Shown piece after piece: positions 16,641 through 25,678 of a DNA stretch of 64,000 nt. Numbering within the stretch: position 1 is the stretch's first letter; each line of letters starts with the position of its first letter. The translations under genes were made by a program, and so were the position numbers. Under the pieces are notes generated by a model, which searched no databases, was not told the DNA's origin, and saw only the letters and a list, made by a program, of their open reading frames with translations. Origin of the DNA: JABDLO01 sp035327565 (GTDB taxonomy: Bacteria; Bacteroidota; Bacteroidia; Chitinophagales; Saprospiraceae); assembly GCA_035327565.1 (NCBI GenBank), contig DAOLDB010000018.1, forward strand, positions 1 to 64,000, given 5' to 3'.

Positions 16641-17843
16641 TTAGTTTACTGTGTTTTGGATGAAATTCATGTATGTATCAAGATCTTTGTCTCCTCTCCC
16701 TGAAAGGCTGATAATTACAGTAGAATGAGTGGTAAGATTTAATTTTGGCAGAACAGCGAAGGCATGGGCAGTCTCCAATGCAGGGATAATTCCTTCGGAT
16801 TTGGATAATTCAAGTACGGCTTGCATGGCTTCATCATCGGTGGCCGCGAAGACCTTTGCCCTTCCTGACTGAATCAGATGGGCATGAAGGGGCCCAATTC
16901 CCGGGTAATCCAGTCCGGCCGATAATGAATATGGTTCTATAATTTGTCCGTCGGTTGTTTGCATTAATAGTGTTTTGCAACCGTGAATGATCCCTTCCGT
17001 TCCCAGAATACTTGTAGCAGCTGAATGACCGGTATCTATACCTTTGCCTGCTGCTTCTGCCAATATCAGTTGTACTTTTTCCTCTTCCAGAAAATGATAG
17101 AATGCACCCGCGGCATTACTTCCCCCACCTACACAGGCCAATATGTAATCCGGATTCTCAATTCCTGTTTTTTCATTTAATTGCCATCGCATTTCTTCAG
17201 ATATCACGGATTGAAAACGAGTAACCATATCTGGATAGGGATGGGGTCCGATGGCAGACCCTATTATATAATGAGTGGATTCTGCATTATTAATCCAATC
17301 TCTGATGGCTTCATTGGTAGCGTCTTTCAAAGTTTTACTTCCACTTCGTGCGGGTATGACTGAAGCACCCAGCATTTTCATCCTCGATACATTGGGAGCC
17401 TGCCTTTGGATATCTACCTCTCCCATATATACTACACATTCCATCCCTTTAAGTGCACAAACGGTTGCCGTAGCTACCCCATGCTGACCGGCCCCGGTTT
17501 CAGCGATGATTCGTTTTTTGCCCAGGCGTCTGGCCATTAATATTTGCCCAATAGTGTTATTGATTTTGTGCGCACCGGTATGGTTAAGATCTTCCCTTTT
17601 CAGGAAAATCCGTGCATTGTATCTCTTCGATAAATTGTCAGCATAGTATAATGGAGAGGGTCTCCCTACATAATCTCTTAAGAGGGATTGAAATTCGTTT
17701 TGAAATGCCGATTCATTCATGATATTGAGGTAGCTAAGCCGCAATTCTTCTACATTGGAATACAGCATTTCAGGTATGAACGCTCCACCAAAACGCCCAT
17801 AAAACCCCCTCTCATTAGGGTGATAAGATACATTGGTTATCAT
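16641..17843 (-). CDS. trpB: tryptophan synthase beta subunit
   Basis: PLP enzyme that condenses indole with serine to tryptophan. 400 residues. The PLP lysine lies in KREDLNHTGAHKINN, the phosphate-binding loop is CVGGGSNAAGAF, and the ETGAGQHG segment lines the active site; GGAFIPE near the start is typical of the TrpB1 type that pairs with TrpA. It overlaps the trpF stop by 4 bases and is followed by trpA, the usual order. Confidence 0.97.
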   Translation of the reverse strand: MITNVSYHPNERGFYGRFGGAFIPEMLYSNVEELRLSYLNIMNESAFQNEFQSLLRDYVGRPSPLYYADNLSKRYNARIFLKREDLNHTGAHKINNTIGQILMARRLGKKRIIAETGAGQHGVATATVCALKGMECVVYMGEVDIQRQAPNVSRMKMLGASVIPARSGSKTLKDATNEAIRDWINNAESTHYIIGSAIGPHPYPDMVTRFQSVISEEMRWQLNEKTGIENPDYILACVGGGSNAAGAFYHFLEEEKVQLILAEAAGKGIDTGHSAATSILGTEGIIHGCKTLLMQTTDGQIIEPYSLSAGLDYPGIGPLHAHLIQSGRAKVFAATDDEAMQAVLELSKSEGIIPALETAHAFAVLPKLNLTTHSTVIISLSGRGDKDLDTYMNFIQNTVN

Positions 17844-18466
17844 AAATTCATTTTCTTTAATCCTTTCAAAAATTCTGTAAATTTCAATACCTTACTTACA
17901 TCTTTTATCCCTGGTGAAATTTCAAACCGACTATTAATATCCACACCATAAAATTTAGGATGTTTAAGTACAGAAATTTGATAAACATCTTCCGGACCAA
18001 TTCCCCCAGCCAGCAGGAAGGGTATTTTGCCTTCGTAAGTCTGAATCCAATCCCATTTGAACTTTATTCCAGAGCCTCCAAATTCTGATGTTTTGGTGTC
18101 GAATAATATATAATTCGCCATTGTATATTTCATTGCTTTTTGGATATCGGATTCACTTTCTATGGAAATGGCTTTAATCACGGGTATGATGGAGCATAAT
18201 TCCATACAAAATTCAGGACTTTCATCACCATGAAGCTGTACTAAATTCAAATTGTAGTCCTTGACTTTTTGGATGATCTCTGCCATAGATGCATTGACGA
18301 ATATGCCTGTTTTTTTTATATGCTTATGGTCGGGTTCAACCTTTGGTATATGATCCAGAAATCGACTGGAGAGCGGATAAAAGTTAAATCCTATCATATC
18401 GACTGGGATTGCCAACAGATCTTTCAGGTTGTCGTCATGGTTGATTCCGCATACTTTGATGATCAT
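17840..18466 (-). CDS. trpF: phosphoribosylanthranilate isomerase
   Basis: Isomerises phosphoribosylanthranilate to CdRP. 208 residues, single-domain TIM barrel. The catalytic Cys is in IIKVCGINHDDN and the general-acid Asp in FYGVDINSRFE; LVQLHGDES is also diagnostic. It is separate from trpC, unlike the fused enterobacterial protein, and overlaps both neighbours by 4 bases. Confidence 0.96.
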   Translation of the reverse strand: MIIKVCGINHDDNLKDLLAIPVDMIGFNFYPLSSRFLDHIPKVEPDHKHIKKTGIFVNASMAEIIQKVKDYNLNLVQLHGDESPEFCMELCSIIPVIKAISIESESDIQKAMKYTMANYILFDTKTSEFGGSGIKFKWDWIQTYEGKIPFLLAGGIGPEDVYQISVLKHPKFYGVDINSRFEISPGIKDVSKVLKFTEFLKGLKKMNL

Positions 18467-19290
18467 AGCAATTGCTTGAGTTGGTGAACTTTATCAATAA
18501 ACTGTTTGCAGACTACGGCAGGTTGATTTTCACGCATAAACAATTCACCAATTAAGAAACCATCATATCCCGCTTTGCCTAATTCCATAACCTCTTCAGG
18601 AGTTAGAATCCCGCTTTCAGATATTTTTACTTTATCTCCGGGTAAATCATTTACCAACCGATAGGATAATTGAATATCGGTTGTAAAAGTGGTTAAATCA
18701 CGGTTATTCACTCCAATGACATCTACATGATCACAGAATTTATCCATCATTTCAGATGAGTGGAGTTCCATCAAAACCTCCATATCCAATGAATGGGCAA
18801 ATGCAGCCAAATGATTTAATTCACCGGCGCTCAAAATCTCTGCGATGAGTAGTATGGCATCAGCACCGATACTTCTTGCTTCAATTATCTGGTATTCATC
18901 AATAATAAAATCCTTTCGCAGAATAGGGCAAAAATTGAATTTCCGGGCTATGGTAAGATCATTCGGTGATCCACCAAAGAATGGGGTATCCGTCAATATG
19001 GACAGCGCTGATGCTCCCGCCTGCATATAGCCTATGGTGACCTCTTCTACAGAAGCATAGGGATTGATAGATGGAACCGAAGGAGATTTTCTTTTAAACT
19101 CTGCAATGATTCCGGCCTTATCTTCTCTACGAATGTAATGTGATAGTGATACTACAGGGGACTGGTAATAAATGGATTTTTCCAGAAGAGCTACCGGATA
19201 GAGGGCCTTTCTTTCTTCAATTTCAATCCTTTTTTGATTCACAATCCGGTCTAAAATGTGTACTTTACTTATGTTTGTTTTTGATTTCAC
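18463..19290 (-). CDS. trpC: indole-3-glycerol-phosphate synthase
   Basis: Ring-closing decarboxylation of CdRP to indole-3-glycerol phosphate. 275 residues. Key segments: IIAEFKRKSPSVP with the catalytic Lys, ALSILTDTPFFGG, LRKDFIIDEYQI, GVNNRDLTTF and ISESGI. Twenty bases after trpD; its stop overlaps the trpF start. Monofunctional TrpC of typical length. Confidence 0.97.
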   Translation of the reverse strand: MKSKTNISKVHILDRIVNQKRIEIEERKALYPVALLEKSIYYQSPVVSLSHYIRREDKAGIIAEFKRKSPSVPSINPYASVEEVTIGYMQAGASALSILTDTPFFGGSPNDLTIARKFNFCPILRKDFIIDEYQIIEARSIGADAILLIAEILSAGELNHLAAFAHSLDMEVLMELHSSEMMDKFCDHVDVIGVNNRDLTTFTTDIQLSYRLVNDLPGDKVKISESGILTPEEVMELGKAGYDGFLIGELFMRENQPAVVCKQFIDKVHQLKQLL

Positions 19291-19310
19291 TTTTATTTTC
19301 TTTAAATAGG

Positions 19311-20306
19311 TTATGGTTGGATTTCCAACAGTTTCCTTAGGGTTTGACGGGCGCGACCTGAAAAGAGTGATTCCCTGGCTTCATATAAACAATCTTCTAT
19401 AGATGTGCCTGGGTGGAAGCATTGTATTCCTAAAGCTGCATTGGCAATTACCACATCATTTTGTGCATTAGTGCCTTTGCCATCCAGTACTTTTATAAAT
19501 GTGGTTGCTGCTTCTTCAATGGTATTGCCGCCAAAGATTTCTTCGGCAGAATATACCGGCATTCCAAAGTAGGCAGGGGTTTCCAGCATTTCACAAGCTT
19601 TTTTTATTAACTTGACGGGAGCGGTTAAAGACACTTCATCGTATCCATCCACCCCATGGAGTATAATGTATTCTTTATCGAGTTTTTCGTATAAGTATTG
19701 ATAGAGTCTTGCCAAGTTAAAACTGAATACCCCAACTACTTGCCTGTAGGGTTGCGCGGGATTCACTAATGGCCCCAGCATATTAAAGAATGTTTTCACA
19801 CCCAATTGCTTTCGTATAGGACCTACCCCTTTCAGGGCCGGATGAAAAAGAGGAGCGTGGAAAAAGCAGATGTGTGCCTGATCGATTTGTTTCTTTAATA
19901 TATAGCTATTATTGGTAAATTGATATCCCAGATATTCAAGGACATTCGAAGAACCACATGCAGAAGATACCCCATAATTTCCATGTTTAGCTACCATATA
20001 CCCGGCGCCTGCAACTACTAAAGAAGCGAGGGTGGATATATTGAATGTATTTTTTCCATCGCCTCCCGTTCCGCATAAGTCAATAGTATCCCTTTCCTCC
20101 AGATCGACTGTAAGGCAAAGTTCCAATAATGCAGAGCGAAAGCCTTCAAGTTCTTCCACGGATATGGTGCGCATCAGATATACACTGATGAAAGCGGCAA
20201 TCTGGGCGTCATTATATTGATTCCTTGATATATTGATCAGCACTTCTCTTGCTGATTCTTTATTTAATTTTTTATGCTCGAAGAGTTCATTCAGAATTTT
20301 TTTCAT
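19311..20306 (-). CDS. trpD: anthranilate phosphoribosyltransferase
   Basis: Transfers phosphoribose from PRPP to anthranilate. 331 residues. The PRPP-binding CGTGGDGKNTFNIST and the HGNYGVSSACGSSNVLE segment are both intact. It is not fused to trpG, which lies 60 bases upstream as its own gene. Cytoplasmic homodimer in the family. Confidence 0.97.
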   Translation of the reverse strand: MKKILNELFEHKKLNKESAREVLINISRNQYNDAQIAAFISVYLMRTISVEELEGFRSALLELCLTVDLEERDTIDLCGTGGDGKNTFNISTLASLVVAGAGYMVAKHGNYGVSSACGSSNVLEYLGYQFTNNSYILKKQIDQAHICFFHAPLFHPALKGVGPIRKQLGVKTFFNMLGPLVNPAQPYRQVVGVFSFNLARLYQYLYEKLDKEYIILHGVDGYDEVSLTAPVKLIKKACEMLETPAYFGMPVYSAEEIFGGNTIEEAATTFIKVLDGKGTNAQNDVVIANAALGIQCFHPGTSIEDCLYEARESLFSGRARQTLRKLLEIQP

Positions 20307-20366
20307 ACTATGTATTTTTAACTGGGTTTTTAAGGGAGTTACCCACCATTATTGTCTGTTTTTATA

Positions 20367-21014
20367 TCAAGAAATGTTTTGAGGGGCTATGATTGCTTTG
20401 TTTTCTGCAGGTTTTACAGGCAAACTGAGAAAATTTTCCATAATTTTTTTCCCCAAAGGGGTCATAATGGATTCAGGGTGGAATTGTACGCCATATACTG
20501 AATAAACTTTATGTTGTGCGGCCATGATCTGGCCGGCTTCATCGGTAGCAGTTACAAGCAATATGTCAGGAATGGTTTGCGGATCAATCACCCAGCTGTG
20601 GTATCTTCCGGCTTCAATTTCAGATGGAATTTCCCGGAAAATAGGACTGGTTGAATCTTGGATCAACACACATGTGCTCACTCCATGGTACACTTTGTCC
20701 AGATTCATGAGTGAGGCGCCATATACTTCGCCAATGGCTTGTAAACCAAGACATACTCCAAATACATTTTTTGATTTCCCCCATCTGCGGATAATATTTT
20801 TCAGATTACCTGCTTCATCAGGAACACCAGGACCTGGAGATAGAAGAATATAATCAAAATCTTCCAATGCGTCAGGAAGAATTTCATCATTCCGTTTGAC
20901 AGTAATGGGAAAACCCAATTGGTCTTCAACCATATGTACCAGATTGTAAGTGAAAGAATCATAGTTGTCTATGATAATCACGTTTTTATGATGGTTTGAT
21001 GTATTCATGTTCAA
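20367..21014 (-). CDS. trpG: anthranilate synthase component II (glutamine amidotransferase)
   Basis: Class I glutamine amidotransferase that supplies ammonia to TrpE. 215 residues: start IIDNYDSFTYNLVHM, nucleophile Cys in GVCLGLQAIGE, and the His-Glu pair in GVQFHPESIMT. A short C-terminal tail beyond the domain is low-complexity. The gene is 16 bases after trpE. It could also serve 4-amino-4-deoxychorismate synthase, as in B. subtilis (possible, not shown). Confidence 0.96.
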   Translation of the reverse strand: MNMNTSNHHKNVIIIDNYDSFTYNLVHMVEDQLGFPITVKRNDEILPDALEDFDYILLSPGPGVPDEAGNLKNIIRRWGKSKNVFGVCLGLQAIGEVYGASLMNLDKVYHGVSTCVLIQDSTSPIFREIPSEIEAGRYHSWVIDPQTIPDILLVTATDEAGQIMAAQHKVYSVYGVQFHPESIMTPLGKKIMENFLSLPVKPAENKAIIAPQNIS

Positions 21015-21030
21015 TGGTATAATAAATGGA

Positions 21031-22410
21031 TCAAATTTCTGAAGCCCTTTTCAAAGCATTCTTTAGAGCATCGAGTTTATTTTGTACCTCCTGTAATTCT
21101 TTTTCTTCTTCAGAATCAATCACAATACCTGCCCCTGCCTGATAATGGAGTACATTGTCTATACTTAAGAAAGAGCGAATCATAATGGCATGGTTGAGAT
21201 CTCCGTTCAAGCCAATCATTCCCAATCCTCCACCATAATACCCACGTGATGTTGGTTCAAAAGAATCAATGAGTTGCATGGCTTTGTATTTAGGGGCCCC
21301 ACTTAAAGTGCCTGCAGGAAAAGTGTCGGCAAACACCTGAAATGCACTGATACCTTTCTTTAATTTGCCCTTTACTACTGATACCAGATGGATGACATGC
21401 GAGAAGTACTGGACTTCTTTGTATTTGAATACAGATACATCGGTAGTGTTCTTACTTAAATCGTTTCGAGCCAGATCAACCAGCATAATATGTTCGGCAT
21501 TTTCTTTAGGATCTACCAGCAATTGCCGGGCCAGCTCCATATCAGCCTGAGGGTCGCCTGTACGCCTGAATGTACCTGCAATGGGATGAATTTCTGCAAC
21601 GCGGTTCTTCACGATCATTTGCGCTTCTGGTGATGATCCAAAAATTTTAAAACGACTGTAATCAAAGTAAAAAAGATAGGGACTGGGATTAATGGCGCGA
21701 AGAGCCCGGTAAACATTAAATTCATCGCCAAGAAAAGGATGACTGTATCTGCGGGAAGGTACCATTTGAAAAACATCTCCTCTTTGGCAATGACTTTTTG
21801 CCTTACTTACCATTTCCATAAATTGTCGGTCTGTCATATTGGCTTTTTGTGTACCGTTTAAAGAGAAGCTGTAAGTTTGATGATCCTGTTTGTACACAAG
21901 ATTGATGATGTCATCAATTTGAGATTGGGTTCCTACTGGTATATTTTCAATTACTGTCAATCGCTCATAATAGTGATCAAAGACGATGATAAAACGGAAA
22001 AAATCATACCGGATATCGGGAATTCCGTAGTTGGGCTTTTGCACATCGAATGCAATTTTTTCGAAGAACTGGACAGCATCAAAAGTACAATAGCCGAAAA
22101 TACCATTGTACTTTTCAACCTCTGTTGGACAAGAAATGTCAAAAGCAGATATAAATGTTTCGATATCTTTAACTGCATTCTCTGAAGACGGAAATGAAGT
22201 AAGGGCTCCGGAAATTTTTGTTTCACCCTGGTGTAGTGTTATACGTGCCAAACTATCAAAGCATAAAAAACTCAACGAATCTTCCTTGCTGGAATAATCT
22301 GAGCTTTCAAGTAAAAGAACTTCCGGATAATTTTCCCGGACTTTAAGATATAAACTGACCGGAGTGGTTAAGTCGGAAAGAAGGCTTCGAAAATGACTAT
22401 TTATTCTCAT
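21031..22410 (-). CDS. trpE: anthranilate synthase component I
   Basis: Converts chorismate and ammonia to anthranilate. 459 residues. The feedback site LLES is at 33-36, implying inhibition by tryptophan. The chorismate-binding domain has IFGSSPEAQM, HPIAGTFRRTG, DLARNDL, FPAGTLSGAPKYKAM and GGLGMIG; the GTFRR form is unlike PabB and supports TrpE. First gene of trpEGDCFBA-aroF. Its ATG is 34 bases after the stem of the attenuator hairpin, so transcription must pass that terminator. Confidence 0.97.
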   Translation of the reverse strand: MRINSHFRSLLSDLTTPVSLYLKVRENYPEVLLLESSDYSSKEDSLSFLCFDSLARITLHQGETKISGALTSFPSSENAVKDIETFISAFDISCPTEVEKYNGIFGYCTFDAVQFFEKIAFDVQKPNYGIPDIRYDFFRFIIVFDHYYERLTVIENIPVGTQSQIDDIINLVYKQDHQTYSFSLNGTQKANMTDRQFMEMVSKAKSHCQRGDVFQMVPSRRYSHPFLGDEFNVYRALRAINPSPYLFYFDYSRFKIFGSSPEAQMIVKNRVAEIHPIAGTFRRTGDPQADMELARQLLVDPKENAEHIMLVDLARNDLSKNTTDVSVFKYKEVQYFSHVIHLVSVVKGKLKKGISAFQVFADTFPAGTLSGAPKYKAMQLIDSFEPTSRGYYGGGLGMIGLNGDLNHAIMIRSFLSIDNVLHYQAGAGIVIDSEEEKELQEVQNKLDALKNALKRASEI

Positions 22411-22431
22411 TTAGTTGCATTTACAAAAGTG

Positions 22432-22560
22432 AATAAAAGAAGAAGAGGCTTGCCGGAAATCGACAAGCCTCTATTAATCCTTTATACAAATAGGATAGCT
22501 TTAGATTTCCGGAAGGGAATCTTTTATGTGCCACCAACAATTTGTAAGGTTATAAACCAT
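22432..22560 (-). promoter_or_regulatory. trp operon leader attenuator (terminator, antiterminator, pause hairpin)
   Basis: On the minus strand, in order: leader peptide 22560-22501; pause hairpin AGATTCC (22522-22516) with GGAAATCT (22511-22504); antiterminator CCGGAAATC (22512-22504) with GATTTCCGG (22461-22453), nine perfect pairs; terminator AGAGGCTTG (22472-22464) with CAAGCCTCT (22452-22444), nine perfect pairs, followed by TCTTCTTTT. The antiterminator uses the terminator loop, can extend into its descending arm (CTT with AAG) and also pair AAGC with GCTT of the ascending arm, so the two are exclusive. With Trp present the ribosome reaches the stop and covers the last three codons, which are the antiterminator strand, so termination follows; stalling at Trp-Trp leaves it free. 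No TAnnTTTG promoter was identified. Confidence 0.93.
22501..22560 (-). CDS. trpL: trp leader peptide
   Basis: A 19-residue peptide, MVYNLTNCWWHIKDSLPEI, with ATG at 22560-22558 and TAA at 22503-22501. Codons 9 and 10 are both TGG (22536-22531), the only Trp codons. The last three sense codons (CCG GAA ATC) are the 5' strand of the antiterminator hairpin, so ribosome position decides which hairpin forms. An A-rich stretch (AGAAAAAGAA) lies just upstream in place of a Shine-Dalgarno, normal for this phylum. The length, the tandem Trp and the position 91 bases before trpE match a classical trpL. Confidence 0.92.
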   Translation of the reverse strand: MVYNLTNCWWHIKDSLPEI

Positions 22561-22630
22561 TGGGAAATTCTTTTTCTGGCGCTAAGTAAAGCAATTTCTA
22601 TAAAATCAGAATATAATTTGACTTAATTTT

Positions 22631-25600
22631 TTATTCATCATTAAGTTTTGGAGGGATAAGTTTATACATCACAGGGGTCACAATTCTGGAAAGCAGAGTG
22701 GAACTGATCAAGCCCCCAATGATGACAAAAGCCAGCGGTGAAATCAATGGATTGGTATTTAATGCCAGGGGAGTTAATCCCCCTATGGCAGTCGCAGCAG
22801 TCAATACCACCGGGAGAAAACGAATTTCTCCGGCCTGTTCAATAGCTTTTGATAGTTCAACTCCCTGGATTCTCAGTTGATTAGTGAAGTCTACCAGTAA
22901 TATAGAGTTTTTTACTTCAATTCCTGCTAACCCAATGAAACCCAATATAGCAACAAATGACATGGGATACCCGGTGAGCCACAAAGCACTGACTCCTCCC
23001 ACGATGCCCAATGGAATAACTGATAGCACGATCAGCGTCCCTTTAAAGTTTTTAAATTGTAACAAAAGTACGGCAATGAATAAAAATACAGTCATCAAGA
23101 TAACGATGGTAAAGCCGCTTCCAAAGGCTTCCTCTTCACTTTCTGCTTCCCCGGACAGCTTATAGTAATATCCTTCAGGCATTTTTAATTGTTCTAGCTC
23201 CGGAACAATATCTTTGAGAATATCATTTGCCAATGAATTTTTTTGTGTGAATGCAGTAATTTTGACAAAGCGGGTTTTATTGAAATGATTGATAAAAGTA
23301 GGTGAAGTTTCAAATTCCAAATTAGCAATCTGCCGCAGAGGGATGGGGATGCCCACACTGTTAGTGATATAAAGGTCATGGAAAATTTCTGTGGTTGGAA
23401 ATCTTTCACGGGGGGCATTGACAACGAGGTCATACTCGTCTCCTGATTCATTGGAGAATTGTCCAATTTTAAAACCGGATACTGACATCCTCACTGCACG
23501 GTCTACATCGGCTGTCATTACACCCAGTGTCCTGGCTTTCTCTTTGTGGATATCAACTTTCAGATCTGTCTTTAACAAATTCAGTTCATTGTTTATATAA
23601 ATGGAACCCGGATGTGATTGAACAATTTTTTCTACTTCAAATGCAAGTTGTCGAAGTGTGTCGAGATGATCACCAAATACACGGATTGAAATAGGCGCTT
23701 CAATGGGAGGTCCTTGTTCAAAATCCTTGACTTCTACCATGGCGTAAGGAAAGTCACTGAATTGTTTTCTCAGTTCCTGAATCAATTCTTTTTTTTCATC
23801 CGGATTGGCTTTGGGGCTCATTTGAATGAAGAATTGAACGTAATCCGTTTTTTCCTGCTGTGGAATCTCATTGTAATAAATCCGTGGATTCCCTCTCCCT
23901 ACATTGGTTGTATAGTAATGGATCGCATGGTATCCGGCCAAACTGTCTTCAATCATTCTGGATATCCGGTCACTTTCTACAATGTTCGTTTGTTGCGGCA
24001 TACGCACATTGATAACAAACATTGGTTTTTCCGAAGTTGGAAAAAGTTTGAAACCAATGACCGGAAATATAAACAATGAACCCGTAAATAATGATATTGC
24101 AATCAACATGGCCCAACCTGGAAATCGCAATGCCAGAGAGACAACACGGGCATAAGTACGATTAATCACTTTTTTCAATATCCTTAAAAAGAGGTTTCCA
24201 TCCGGATGATCAGGCTCTTTAAGCATTCTGCTTGCTATGAATGGGACTATGGTAAGTGATACAAACATAGAGGCAATTACACTGGCGATGACAGCAACCG
24301 GTAGACCTCTGATAAATTCACCGGAAGCAGCCGGAAGAAAAATCAAAGGGAGGAATGCAATGGCCAATGTAGCTGTGCACCCGAGTACTGCAAGCGTGAT
24401 CTGTTGGGTAGCCTTTATGGCTGCTTCTTTTCTTGAAAAACCCTTCCTGAGCCATCGCTCAATATTCTCCACTACAACAATACTATCATCCACCAACAAT
24501 CCCAGGGCTACTACTAAACCTACAATACTCAATTGATTCAAAGAATACCCAAGTGTATTCAATCCCACCAATCCTAATGCCAGAGATAAAGGTATGGCCA
24601 GCATAACGAGGAGAGAAGCCCTGAAACCTAAAGGAAGCAGAGTAAAAATGACAAGGAAAATGGCGATTAAAAAATCCTTACCCAAGCCAGCGAGCCTTTT
24701 GGATACATTGTCTGCCTGATCAAAATGCTTAACCAAAGCAATATTAGGAGGCATTGATTCTGCAAAAGCATTCAGCAAGGGATTGTATTCCTTTTGGGAT
24801 TGGCTGATGTTAGATCCGTTTTTCAAAGCAGCGGACACTAATACACAGCGATATCCATTCAATCGGGTGATGTGTTTCTCTTCCTCAAACTTGTAATCAA
24901 CATTTGCAACGTCCCTTAAATAGGTAAGTGAACCGTTGGACTGGAAAATTATGGTTCCTTCAATATCTTCAAGAGTTTTGAATTTACCGCTGGTTTTTAC
25001 ATTGAAAGATCGTGCTCCCGCTGTGACGCTGCCACCGGGGATATTTGCGTTTTCACTTTGCAAACTGGAGATAATAGCATGCATAGGAATGCCAAGTTCG
25101 GCCATGCGGTCTGTATGAACATCAATACGAACAATCTCTTCCCGGACCCCACTAATTTTAATCCTTTTTAAATCAGTGATCTTTTCCAGATTTTCTTTTA
25201 ACCGGTCTGCTTCTTTTTTCAGCGATCTAAGGGAAGCATTTTCTGAAATCAAAGCGATCTGAAGGATATTGACATCGGAAGGATCTACTCTTTCAACTTT
25301 GATTGAATAGATTTCAGCGGGCAATTGGCTTTGAAGGGCATTGACTTCCCTTACCATTTCCTGATATTTGTTGTCAATATTCTCGCCATATTTAAACTCT
25401 ACTTTGACAATGGCAAGCCCATCTTCTATGGTTGTCAGGATGTAATCTATATTATCCAATTCATATATCCTGTTTTCAATAGGTTTCACAATCAATTCTT
25501 CCATGTCCTGAGGACTGGTACCCGGATAAATTACTGTAACAAAATAGGTAGGTGGATTAATTTGTGGATCCTCAGCTCTGGGCATAGTCATTAGTGTCAT

Positions 25601-25678
25601 CACACCTACTACAGCTATCATAAGGAAAATTACCAGAGTAAACTGGTAATTCTTTACAGAGAATTGAGTGAGATTCAT
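22631..25678 (-). CDS. RND efflux transporter, inner-membrane permease
   Basis: 1015 residues, full length for an HAE-1/AcrB-type pump driven by the proton gradient. It has an N-terminal helix, two periplasmic porter loops, and two bundles of helices; the central bundle includes LVVALGLLVDDSIVVVENIERWL, where the Asp-Asp relay lies. The C-terminal part holds the GLAGIEVKNSILLVDF segment of the second repeat. It is last in a TetR-TolC-MFP-RND operon and its start overlaps the MFP stop by 4 bases. The export substrate is unknown. Its stop is only 70 bases from the trp leader, with no terminator between, so read-through into the attenuator is possible. Confidence 0.93.
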   Translation of the reverse strand: MNLTQFSVKNYQFTLVIFLMIAVVGVMTLMTMPRAEDPQINPPTYFVTVIYPGTSPQDMEELIVKPIENRIYELDNIDYILTTIEDGLAIVKVEFKYGENIDNKYQEMVREVNALQSQLPAEIYSIKVERVDPSDVNILQIALISENASLRSLKKEADRLKENLEKITDLKRIKISGVREEIVRIDVHTDRMAELGIPMHAIISSLQSENANIPGGSVTAGARSFNVKTSGKFKTLEDIEGTIIFQSNGSLTYLRDVANVDYKFEEEKHITRLNGYRCVLVSAALKNGSNISQSQKEYNPLLNAFAESMPPNIALVKHFDQADNVSKRLAGLGKDFLIAIFLVIFTLLPLGFRASLLVMLAIPLSLALGLVGLNTLGYSLNQLSIVGLVVALGLLVDDSIVVVENIERWLRKGFSRKEAAIKATQQITLAVLGCTATLAIAFLPLIFLPAASGEFIRGLPVAVIASVIASMFVSLTIVPFIASRMLKEPDHPDGNLFLRILKKVINRTYARVVSLALRFPGWAMLIAISLFTGSLFIFPVIGFKLFPTSEKPMFVINVRMPQQTNIVESDRISRMIEDSLAGYHAIHYYTTNVGRGNPRIYYNEIPQQEKTDYVQFFIQMSPKANPDEKKELIQELRKQFSDFPYAMVEVKDFEQGPPIEAPISIRVFGDHLDTLRQLAFEVEKIVQSHPGSIYINNELNLLKTDLKVDIHKEKARTLGVMTADVDRAVRMSVSGFKIGQFSNESGDEYDLVVNAPRERFPTTEIFHDLYITNSVGIPIPLRQIANLEFETSPTFINHFNKTRFVKITAFTQKNSLANDILKDIVPELEQLKMPEGYYYKLSGEAESEEEAFGSGFTIVILMTVFLFIAVLLLQFKNFKGTLIVLSVIPLGIVGGVSALWLTGYPMSFVAILGFIGLAGIEVKNSILLVDFTNQLRIQGVELSKAIEQAGEIRFLPVVLTAATAIGGLTPLALNTNPLISPLAFVIIGGLISSTLLSRIVTPVMYKLIPPKLNDE

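Noticed and set aside
22444..22472. Hairpin as a plain terminator of the RND efflux operon
   Set aside because: It is 160 bases after the pump stop, and a Trp-Trp leader and an exactly complementary antiterminator strand precede it; an attenuator explains all parts.
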